Shown here piece after piece: positions 48,601 to 60,600 of a stretch of 64,000 bases of DNA. The number at the start of each line of letters is the position of its first letter. Position 1 is the first letter of the stretch. Origin of the DNA: Eremophila alpestris peregrina (Eukaryota; Chordata; Aves; Passeriformes; Alaudidae); the NCBI GenBank assembly GCA_009792885.1, contig WMCF01000016.1, forward strand, positions 16,542,685 through 16,606,684. Reading direction: 5' to 3'. A program made the translations under genes and the position numbers. A model generated the notes under the pieces. That model was not told the DNA's origin and did not search any database. It was given only the letters and a program-made list of their open reading frames with translations.

Positions 48601-51600
48601 TATTTGACTTTGTATCTCCTTCTCCTTTGGCGGTGGTTGGTGGTGTGTGTGAAATTAGTTGCAAAAAATAGCAGAGTAAGAATTGTAGAGAAGATTTGTT
48701 ACCGGTCTTTGAGAGTGTGGGTGACCATGTTTATAATTGGAAACTTGTGACTTTTATATGCACAACTTTAGAAGAAAGATGAATTTTCTTACTTTGTTTC
48801 TGTATTGTGTGCCTTTATAAACAATAGATAGGTAACTTTGTCATGTAAAATTCCAGATGGTGCCCGCAAAAATACTGGTGAGTTTTTAGATGCCAGAATT
48901 TACGAGGTGGTGTGGAGTGAGGGAGATGATGGGTGTGGGAAGGGGGGTGGAATTCCTTTTGGGACTTCAGAAGTTGCTTCTCAGAGTCTTGTTCTCTACC
49001 AGTGGATCTTACATATGTGAGCACAGGTTGGGAATGAAGAGATGAGAATCTGTTCCAGTTTGGGAAGGAGATGTCAGTGCTTTGCCTGCAGACAAAAGCA
49101 GTTAATGTGTGCTGCTTGAATAATAATAATAGAGTAATAACAAATGACGGGAACCTGCTTATTTGGAGAAGGAGAAGCTGATGTTTCCCAGGCTTTGTGT
49201 TTGGACAGGCTAATTCATTGTATTTTTGTACAGAAACTCATTTTAAACCCGTGTGAGCAGAGGTGGTAAGAGCAGAGGGAAAATGCACATATTGAGCTAA
49301 TTTTAATTTTTCCTCTTTCACCGTCACCAACCCTTATCTAGATTTTTTGTTACTAATGTAGCAAGAGACCTGAAAAAAAAAAAATCTCTGTGATGCAAAC
49401 GAGGTTGTTCCCTGGAGGGGAATATCAAGATTATAGATTTGCCCCAGTTGTGTTTAACTTCTAAAAACTCTCCAGTTCAGGAGGCCTGCATTTTATGACA
49501 GTGAGGTCATAGAATAAGGTCAATATCAAACACGAAGCTGTAAAGAAACAAATGCAAGCTTTTATCCTGGTTTCATAATGCTACTGACTAATCCAAAGTA
49601 CCTGGATTGATGCCAGTCATATTTTGGCCGAGCTACCAGGGATTACTTTATTTTTTTGGATGTTATTGAGTAAGATTAATATAATAGCTGTACTAACTGC
49701 TCCGGAGAGTAAAAATTCTTAGAGGTAAGCTGTTGGGGAGCAAGCCCAGAACATTGTTTTTTCCCAGGACACACCAGGACAAGAGCTGTGTGTGTCCACA
49801 TCCCGCTGGTTCTGCGATGCCACCGATTCGGAGTATTTTCACAGCTCCTCCCACAGCTTCTTCTCTCCCTTTTGGCAGTCATTAACTTTGTTCTGCTCTA
49901 ACCCAAACGCTTGTTTGGTGATGGGGTGCTAAAGGAGCGTTTGCCTTTCTCGGTGGGGCTGTAAACTGCAGGGCTGCAGGCTCCAAATCCTTGGGATCGA
50001 GCTCCTCCGGAACGCTCCTGGTTACATCACCTCCGGCCCAGCGCTGGTGGATGTGTTTTCAGAAAGCAGCTCTTGGTATCCTTGTTGCCAGTGTTTGCTT
50101 TCAGTTTTCCATAACAATTGGAAATGGTTGTTGTTGTAGCCCTAGTATGGTCCCGGAGCCACTGGGAACGTTGTTATCTGCTATGGAGCTGCTCTGCTCT
50201 CATGGAGAGCTGTCCTTAAATTCCTTATTTGAGAGAGAGAGCAGTTGAGTGTGATGTTCTGATGGATTGGTTATTTTTAGTCTTTTGTCACTAAATGGAG
50301 ACTGAACATATGCTGGGATTAAAAATAATCGTAAAGAATTGTTTCATTTGAATTCATTATTCTTCTAACTTCTTACATCAAAAGAAATGAAGCCTTTTAA
50401 TGTTTTATGTGTTACATTTGCCTACATGCCATGATGGAAGTGGTGCTAGGTGCCTCTGGAAGCCCTTCCCCTGGTTGTGGAGAAGGAAATTTAGGGAGCA
50501 TTAGGGTCCAGTTGATTTGATTGTCAAAGTGCAAAGGAGTAGTGATAACCTCTTCAGAGATCTGCTCCCTCTGGGATTTGGGCCATTCTCATGCATGCAG
50601 ATAAGTATGGCACATATTTGGTGTTCAATCTGTAAATATGAAAAAATTGAAGGCATTTTAAGATAACTGGCAAAAAACCTCATGGCAACAACCACCCACA
50701 ATATTTCCAAGTAAAGAATCAGCCAAGTGAATCAGAAATGCAATAGCATGAAAAATGTGGGCCAATATTTTTGGTGGTGATACTTCTGAAGCAGTTGGCA
50801 TCTGTGACATCTGATGGGGTAACCTTGGTGCTGTGGAACTGCTATTGAAATGCACGAAGGGGTGGATCTAGCTGGAAACTTGCCTCAAAATAGGAAAGAA
50901 GTGTTTAGAGGGTTTTTTTAAAGTTTGGTTTTGAGGTGGATTTTTGTTTGTTGGTGGGTTTGGTTTTTTATTTCCTTTAATAATCTAATAGTCTTACTAA
51001 AATGTAGTGTGGGCTGTCTGGTTTGAGTGCATCCATGAAGCTTTGTTTGAACAGTGCTGTGTTCCCTTTTGACATCTTTAGACCAGCAACATGTTCTTCT
51101 CTTGCCATATGTGATCTTGGTTATTTTACCAAATCAGAAATGACTTGCTGATGAGCAAATACTGTCCTGAGTCCTGTGAGAGCAAATCAGGTTTTCAGAG
51201 CACTGGTTGGAATCTTGGCTGGGAACTGATTAAAAGATAAATCTCTACACTGGCCTTAAAAGATTACAGAATCATGTTTCTGAATGGATTAGAAGTGATA
51301 ATCAGATCACTCCATCACTGATCCACTTACTCATGAATAATTAAAGCAGGAGATCCAAATGGTTGAAACTCTGTAAGAGTAACACACTCTGCACACAGAG
51401 CCACAGGCTCATCAGTCCTGGGTTCTATTACCCACGTGTAGGGCATGGTGTGAGAGGAAGTGTCACCAGGAATCTTGTCAAATCCAGGGGACTGGAATTA
51501 CCCTGGTGGTATCTCATTTGCTGTTGGGACACTCATCTTGCAGGACAAATCAAAGTAACAGCAAAGTATATTTTTATGTGAGAGTGTTTTCCAGATGTGG

Positions 51601-54600
51601 GTGAATTATGAGATTTATGGTGGCTCTTCAGAGACTTTGTAATCTGGAAGGGGCCTTGTCTGGGTTTCAATGGCAGTGGCTGAACCTGGTTTTGTTATTG
51701 TTTTGGATGGCACATTGCCATTGTCATTAGTTTTGTTTGTTTCCTCTTTCTCTCCATGTTAGTAATTAAAGATATCTGCAGCTCTCTCCCTCAGCCTGTG
51801 CAGAAACAGCTTTCAGCTCTGAAATATGGAATAGATCTGGTGCTGTCATGCTATGTGAAGTTTTTTAATGACAAATAATTTGGAAGGGAAAAAGCTTGGA
51901 TTCCATAAACCTGAAGTGCAGCTGAGACATTTTGTCTGTGTTGTCTTTGTCAGAGAATCTGAGTGTACTTCTGTGGTAGTGCTTGAAATGGAATCTGATC
52001 CTTTTTGGAAAGGCCCAAATGGAGACAGACTGGCTAAGAGACAACTCTGGAAAGCATCTGTTTGTCTCTGCCTTCTGGGGTGCCCAGTTGTTGGTATTCT
52101 CATTGTACCTGAACAGCTGAACTACATCAAGTAACTCTCTCTAGGATCAGATATTTAGGCACACCAGAGGCAGTGCTGTGTGGTTTTTTAACAGGTTCCT
52201 TAACACCGTGTCAGATTTGATTTTAATATGTAAAGTCTCAAGCTTTTCGAATTGTTACAAAACTGATAAAAACTGTAAAATAATACATAAATTAGTGACT
52301 TTTCCCTATGATTTTAGGGTAAAATATTTGGAAAGCTGCTATCTTTGTTCCTGTGTTATGTATTTACTCTGCAGAAGTTTATAAGTAGCAGGGTTTAGTA
52401 TAGTGTCAAGTTCACCTGTGTAGCTGCTGTTGGTGACTGATAAGTGTCTCCTTAATAATTTGTACTGCTGTGCTGATACTGTAAGTGGAGTGGGCCTTGT
52501 GTCTCTTTTGGGGAGCTTTGGTGCACAGATGCCAGGGTGGAGGTGTTTGTGACTCCACATGAGCTTTCCCAGATTTCAGAGCAGTGCTGTAAGCTAAGGG
52601 AGCATTTCCCTGGTGACTTGGTAACTGGAAATGCAGAGTGGCTGGAGTGGCCACCTCGTTAAACTGATGGCAGGGCTGGCAGCTGGTGTATTTGATTTCA
52701 AGTGGAGTGAAATAACCATCTAAAATGTGCTTTTCTGTTTTTTTTCATTTTTCCCTTAATTTTTCCCAAATGCTAATGACCCCCTGTTTTCTCTCTCCTG
52801 TTTCCCTCCAGCGCTGTGTGGTGCTGCGGTTCCTCAAGTCCCCCCCCAACCAGAATAAGGTAAGATGTAACCATGTCCTGCTGCTGGGTAAACCAATAGC
52901 CAGAGTGAGGAGAAACAAGAAACCTGTGACAGAGCTGTGACTGGCAGCAATAAGAACAAATGCAGGTTTTGAAATGTGCCTGTGTTTCAGGGGTTTTGGC
53001 AACAGGAGGAAATCCGAGGTTGTGTTATGTAACTGGGATGGTGAGAGCTGATACCAAGGGCTCTGTGTGGGGCAGGGTGTGAGGCTGCCGTGTGTCAGAG
53101 GGCAGAGCTGTCTGTCAGGGCAGCTGTGGCACACTGTGAATGCCCCACAGCCATGTGGGAGCCCTGGCATGCTGAGGAGGGAAGGAGTTTCCTGGCTGTG
53201 GCCAGGTGGGACAGAACAGCACAGAACTGGTGTCATGGTCAGAGTCTGCTGTGGAGCACTAGCTAAAAAGCCATGGAATCTGAACAAACACATGAAATGT
53301 TCATAGAATGTCCTTTGTCAGTGAGTGATTTTAGTGCTCTGTTACAAAAAGAACGTGGCTGGACACAATCTTGCAGTTTCTTTGGTGGTGCACTAAGGTT
53401 TTCCTGCTCCAGAAGGAGCTGAAGTGAGTTACTTTAGATTTCTTTTAACAGGCATAAAAAATGATCAAAACCAAAGCATAAACCTAGCATTCCAAGGAAG
53501 AAAAATAAGAAAAGAGAGCACAACATTCAGATTCTTTCATTTTCTCAGCCTTGAGAGGAGTCTTTAGGGTGTGTTACCTGAGAGATGCAGGGGATGGCTT
53601 GAGTTACAGCAGCTCCTGAACCAGGGCTTTGTGAGGCACAGTGATACAGTGACAGGTTGTTCTGGTGAGGGAAATACAAAGAGCACTGGGGCTCTGCTGA
53701 GAACCAGTGTGTGTGCTTCATTTTAGGAAAAAAGAAACAAGGATGAATGTAAAGTAAACATCTTGGAAGGGCATTTTATTGCTTTAAATCAGGAAGATGA
53801 ATGTGAAAAGCATTCAGGGACAAGGGAGAAGTTGCTCAAGTAGAGAAGGCAAAATATGTATGAGTTATTTGAGGTCTTTCTGCTACTATTTAACTTGAAA
53901 AAAGGTCTGGTAAAACCAAAGTAGGATTCAAATGGATTTTTGAGCTGCTTATATTGGCAGGATTTCAAAAATGTATCTTGTGCTTCTGTAGTAGCCCAAG
54001 ATAATAATGTTTAGTGTTAACAAGCAGTGATGAGTCCAGTGCATCACAAGAAAGGAAACAGTGCTTATCTCAATTTTTAGTATAGCAGGAGAGGACTTGA
54101 CCACAACTTTCTGTAAAAAGTCAGTCTGTTGCAGTTTATTTAAGAAAACAGAACACTGAGTACCTGCCCCTTATATTTTTTAATTTTTTTATTTTAAGCT
54201 CAAAGAGATTGTTGCATAGTAATTGTTTTTAAAAGATTGACAAAGTAGGAGAAAGTCACAAAGGAAGGCAGGAAGTGACATTTCATTACCCAGCACAGCA
54301 CTGAGGCTGGGCACACACATCCCAGTGCTGCACTTTGAGGAGAGCTGGCTCCAGTGTTCTGGTTCTGCATTTGCCTTGCATTGGGAGTGTGTGGACTTAG
54401 TGATGCACAATTCCTTCTAAATAGAAGGATTTGTAATTTGAATATATTTACTTATTCTGGTGATTGATTTTTTTTTTTAAGGACCATTTTTTCTTGAAGC
54501 AGAACAGAATAAATATTTTATCATCAGATCAGTAAACATATCCCTGAGAATCAGAGTTTTGGGCTGAACTTGCCATAGCAACAATGAAAGGGAAAATATT

Positions 54601-57600
54601 TTTTTTTTAAGGAGTAATCTGTATTCTGACTTAAACAAAATGAGTTAGGCTCTGAAGTGTTCTGTGTGTGCATGACATCACAGGTCATCCAAGGCAAACA
54701 ACACTGAAGGAAGCAGTTCAAGCAAAATATTTTCTAGTAATACACACACTGAAATTCAGATGTGAACAAATAGGTCTCAGTCTGTTCTGCTTAACTCCTT
54801 TGGGAAAGGCAAAGAAGTCTGGATGCTGCTTTTTATTTTTAATTATCGGTTTAATTATGAATTTGGGATTAGATAATCCAGTAGTTGAACAAGGTGGTAT
54901 TATTGTGAATTGTAACCTTATTAGGGTTGAAAAACACTCAGTAATGTAACTGCAGGGCCTGCATTGCTTGAATAGAAAGTCAAGTGTCAGGTCTCATGGA
55001 GTGCTTTGAATTGCATACATGGTCTTCTTCATGAAAGAATTAAAAAATTATTGTATAAAGCCTGTTTGAGTTTTGGTGAATGAGCTGGCAGTAATGATGG
55101 GTCCTTCAAAAGCTTTTCATCTTAGTGGGTTTTGATGTTAAAAGGTGATGCTCAAGTAGCCTGTTAGTTGTTGTTTATTTCATTTACATATATCAAATAT
55201 ACTTGCTCTTAAAAGATGTTTTAAGCTCGATTTATAATTTTATGGTTGTATTGATCTTTTAAACTGGTGAGTCTTTCCATGTAGTAGAAGTGGCAGCAGT
55301 AAATTTTAATGAAATGCTCATTTCTCAGTCTGAGTCTGTGGATATATGTGAAAAACACAAACCTGTGAGTGCTGTGTGCATCAGCAAAGCAGGTCAGAAC
55401 CATCTGTAAATGGGAATTAGCAGAGGTTTCTGTTCCTGATGAGGTGATGTAATGTTCCTTCTCACCATTCAGGATCTGTATGAGTTAAAGAAGGGGTTGT
55501 GTTGTCATTTGTGATTAGTGCTGGATGTGATCTTTCCTCCTTTCTCTAGGCCATGTCAGTATCTGGGTGTTGTCCTCTACTATTTTATTTTCTCTTACTC
55601 TGCTCTGTTTGTATTTTTTTCTCCTGCTCTCCCTTTTCCTCTTTAATTTACTAACATGTACCCAAGTGTTGCACTTTCTTTTCTTCGACTTAATCTTAGT
55701 GTGAGGTTTTAAGTGGGTTCTGTGTGTGTGTTACAAAAGGACAGAGCAGCTTTGAGGCTGTAACAATAAAATACCTTGCAGAGAAGCAGAGTGTGCTGGA
55801 GTGCTGGGAATGGGAGAATGTTGCTGTAAAGCTCCTTTGCTCCCTCCTCAAGGAGCAGGAGGCTGCCCAAGTTTGGCTGTGCTGTTGTCCCTGTCCTGCT
55901 TCCAGCACTCACAGAGCTTCCTCTCTAGCTTTTGGCATCTTATCTTGTAGAAGACCTTGGTGTTTCCTTATGAAATGACAGACTATCACATTAAAGCAAG
56001 ATTTTTCACTGTCTGGGGCAGGATTTGGGACAGATGGCAAGTTCTGTACCTGTTCATGCCAAGGTTTGGAATGTGGCTCAGTCTTTGGCAGTCTCTTCCC
56101 AATCTCCAAATGTATTTTGTAACACTCCAAGCCTTTTCTGCACTGCAGCTGTTTGGGCACCTCTTTGGACTGCTGGAGTCCTCTGAGCTGTTTTGAGAAT
56201 AATGGTCAGAGGAGGTCTTGAGCAATTTCCCCTTCTTCCACCTTTGTCACTTTCTTTCTCCTTTTTCCCCTAAAACCAAAGAAGAATCATCTTTTCTGAC
56301 CATTTTTCTGTTTGTCCCAGCCCCTGAGGCAGCAGCAGGGAAACAATTCAGCACATTTGATGTCTGACTTCAGTGTGCACTGACCTGCCAAGCTCAGCAA
56401 TTAAGTTATTTGTTAAATCACAGACCAGGATGTGTGTGTGTTCTGGAGTGTTGTTACCATTATTTTGGAGTTCAATTCCTGCATTTCTGTCTTCCAGACT
56501 CCAGAGGAAATACTGCACCATCTGCAGAACATCGTAGACTTTGGGAAACATGTGATGAAGCAGTTCTTTGGAGAGAACTATGTTCACCATGGGGTAAATG
56601 ATTTGTTTTTAAAATAAATGGCTTAGGCATTGGAAACACTGAAGTGTTTGGGGAAACACTGAGTGCCAGTGAAAGGAACTGACAGGGTTTGCAAGATACA
56701 CACCAGAAGCATGTGGATGCAAACAGGGATCCTGCTCTGTGCTGATGAGGGCATTGGATTGTACTCAGTGGTTTGGCTGTTTCAAGCTGCTGATGAAAAG
56801 TGTGGTCATTTCTTTGCCTTAGACAAGAGGGGGCTGTGTGAGAGAGATTTTTAGACTAGCTGCAAAACAAGGGGAGAAACCTGGCTCATATAAATTGTTG
56901 AGGTTTCTGTGCAGTCAGAGGTCACCTTTTCCCTTTTCCCTTGCTCTGTCCTTCAGGGCAGCCAGATCTTGGTCACTGAACATCAGATAAATGAAAAATT
57001 ACAGCTCCACCTGGAACTTGAGTTACACAGTTCTGCTTTGGAAGGGTGGGATGTGAGACATGGGACCTTTTCATTTGTGGAGAGGACAGAATGATGCAGG
57101 TTCCTTCACACACATTCAAGTTGCATTGGAAATGCTCTTTGTCATTCATCTGTTTAAATTAGTCCTTGGTTTTTATAGAGGAGCAGGTGTTGCATGTGAT
57201 TGCAAGTCCAGTGTTCACAGACAGTGAATCAGAGGGAGAAGCTGCTGACTTCAGTCTACTTTGTGTAACCCACTGAACTTTGCTGTGCCATTTCAAGACT
57301 CTCAAACTGGGTATTAGTTTTTACATTAAAATGTTTTCTTTTTTTTTCCCTGATAGGAAATTATTCAACTGCCTTTAGACTTTGTAAGACAGCTCTGTTT
57401 GAAAATCCAGCCAGAGAGGCCAGGTAAGTGCCAGGGATGGGATTAGAAAGGGGATTCCTCAAGCTGTAAAGCATTTTTTCTTTGTTCTAAAGTAAAAAAG
57501 GCATCACAATACAGAGTATAAGGAAACTTTTTTTAATATGTAGACAATGAGAAGTTGAAAATTTGTTGTGGAAAAAATGGGTTGTGTTCTGGAATTAAAA

Positions 57601-60600
57601 ATAGTATGTGATAACTCTAAAATGGGCAAAGATTGGCCCTCGTGGTGTCTTATGTTCCCAAATGTTCTTGAGAATGGCCAGAAACTCCTTGGAGATAAAT
57701 ACAGTGTTAAATCAAAGTACTGTAGTCAAGTGATTTGATGCCTTTGATCCAGGAAAAAAAAAAAAGAATTAATTTACATACAGTGAGCAAAGGACACTCC
57801 ATTGCTGATTTCTCCTCAGCTGTTTGAGAAGCAGTCCCACAGTGCCAGGATCCAGTGAGGAGAGTTAATGGTGTCTAATTAAGTTAGAAAATCAGTGGAA
57901 ATAAATGATAGAATTTAGTTTTATATTCAGAGTTAAATGTGGTGTGTCCACAGCTGCTGGGGATTGAAATGTGGTTGTGGGGAAGTGTCCAGGTGCTTCA
58001 CAACAGCGAATCTCACTTTCCATTTTTAACAGGAATTTTTTTCAAACCTCAAGGATTTTTTTTTTCAGTGTTACCCTTCACATCAGCCTGTGTATCATGC
58101 AAAGGAGCTTAATACTTCAGATTTCTGTGCCTTTCTGAATTGGCAAGTGGCTTTCAGCTGTGAAGGTGTGAAGGATGTACATTTGCTTAAATTTAGAAAA
58201 AGAAAACAAACCTCAACATTTTGTTGGAGACAGAAGGCTTCTTGCTCATCCTGGTGAAGCAGTATGGCATGGCAGGCTGGTGCCTGAGGCTTTGCTTTCC
58301 CAGATTTATTTTTTCTATTGCAATACATTTTTCAGAGAGCCCATTTTTCTTAGCAGAGGGAACTGTAACAGGAACGTGTGTCCTGGAGTCTGTTTAGTAA
58401 CAGGTACTTGAAAATCTTGGGGTGCCTGCTCTTGTTAACTTTGAGCTACAATCTTACAGACCTGTCTGTGTCCCAAAGGATGCACGTGGAGAGAGGTTAT
58501 TCACAGGATTTTTATGCAGAATGCCTCTTGAGTTCATGATATTCCTGGCAGTTTTCAGATCCTTTTGACTCAGCTGAGGGATGGTGTAGGTCATGCATAG
58601 TAAGCAAAGGGGAGATCACATCTTTGAGTAAATGCATTAGTGAGTCACTTCACCTGTTGTTGGCCAATCCATTTCCTTGCTGTCTCAGGCCTCTCCTTTC
58701 TTGGCAGGAGCTGGGAGCTGGCCTTTAGCAGCAGCTCTTGGGACACTCCGTGTGTCTGGGACAGTTTTGAGGAAACTGAAACCAGGCGTTGATAACGGGG
58801 AGGGCAACTTTGTGCAAGCGCCTAATGGGCTAAAGCTGATAAACCTTGTCCTATTCCCACGCCCCACCCTGGGGAACGAGAGCGAACAAACACCCCCGAG
58901 CTAATGGAATTTCCCTGTGGTTGTTTGTGCCCTGCTGCCGCAGAGTGTCGCTGTGACAAGGACATGGACACGCGCAGTGGGTACGCCATGTGCCTTCCCA
59001 ACCTGACGCGGCTGCAGACCTTCCGCTTCGCCGAGCACCGGCCCATCCTCTGCATCGAGATCAAGGTGTGCGGGCACGGAGCCCCGGCCACAGGGGCTGG
59101 CTGCATTCTTGAACTGCCCCAGCAGTTCCCGAGGAATGCAGCAGTGGGGGAAGGCTGAGCTCGCTGCTTTCACTGTGACCCATAGGAGGAAACAGCCCCC
59201 TCCCTCTTCCAGTTCCCAATCTGTTGAAACCTAGGAAATTCCCAGGTGTTAATAGGCTTTTCTGTGCAGTTTTGTGTCTTTATTTTTTAAAATAACAGGG
59301 AGTAACTCAGCTTTTAAGTGCTGGAATTTTTTATAATTCTAAAAAATCATCCTTTAACTGGAAAGATGTGCATATTGTGTGCCTTTATATTTCTGCAGAG
59401 AGAGACATTTGTATTTACCATCTTCTTTTGTTTGTTTTAGCCAAAGTGTGGCTTCATTCCTTTTTCCAGCCATGTTTCACAGGAGATAAAGCACAAGGTG
59501 TGTCGTTACTGTATGCATCAGCATCTAAAGGTAATTATTAAGTCAGCCTGCTTTCCTTTGGCTGTGCTGTATTTGCTGTTCCAGGCTTGCTTTCCTGTTG
59601 AAACTTGCTCAAATCTCTGATATGATGGAGCTGGTAGGAGGATACACAGCTGAGTCGCTGGGTGTGAATTTGTTTAGTGAGAGATGGAACAAGTTCTGTG
59701 GGAAGCTGGAAGCAAACAAATACAATATCAGCTTTTGGGGACTGTGAACGCTGTGACTGGGTCAGCTCTGATGTGGAACTTCCTTCCCACATGAGCTCCC
59801 CAAGTGCATTCTGTGCCTTAGAGCAAACAGCACGGAACAGGCACAGAGTTCATGGACACAGTCTGCTGCAGTGGTGTGACTGTGACTCTCTGGGATTAAT
59901 GTGACCTTTCTCCCTTGGGAATGCAGTTTGAGTGACTTGAGCTAAAAATGACTGGGAACACCCCTGGTGGTCATGAATTTTGTGTTCAGAGGGGTTGAAT
60001 TGTCCTGGCCTCTGAAGGCAGGATGTCAGTGCCCCCCAGCTGGCTGTTACCATGAGAGCAGCTGTTGCAGGTGCAGTGGCTGACTGCAGTGCTCTGCTTT
60101 TCCACAGGTAGCCAATGGAAAATGGAAGCGACCAAGTAAATATTGCCCATTGGATCTCTTCTCAGGGTAAGCATTCTGTGCTTTTGTCATGGCACACCCC
60201 CACCCCCCCAAAATGGCATTACAGATTTCTTGCTTGGATTACTTTGCCTTTCACTGAGGTATTATGGATGCTCAATGCTGGCTTGTCTGGACCTTTGCAG
60301 TGATTGCATCTGGTGTTATCTCCCTCTTTACACTATCTGAGCAATCAGAGCTGCCTTTTGCACTATAACATTGCACCCCAGAACTGTTCAGTGTACTTAG
60401 ATCTGAAGTTCACTTTGCCTTTGCAATGATCTTAGTGTGAGTAATGTGCTCAGTGCATGTGCTTACACCAGGTGTGAACATCCAAAGGCTGTGACAAAAC
60501 ATTCTTGGCTTTATTTTGTTTTCTCTAGAAATAAACAAAGAATGCACTTTGCTTTGAAGAGCTTATTACAGGAGGCACAGAACAACTTGAAAATATTTAA

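Noticed and set aside
52745..53293. 182-codon minus-strand frame over IPPK exon 2
   Set aside because: It is antisense to a confirmed exon and low in complexity, so it is a shadow frame.
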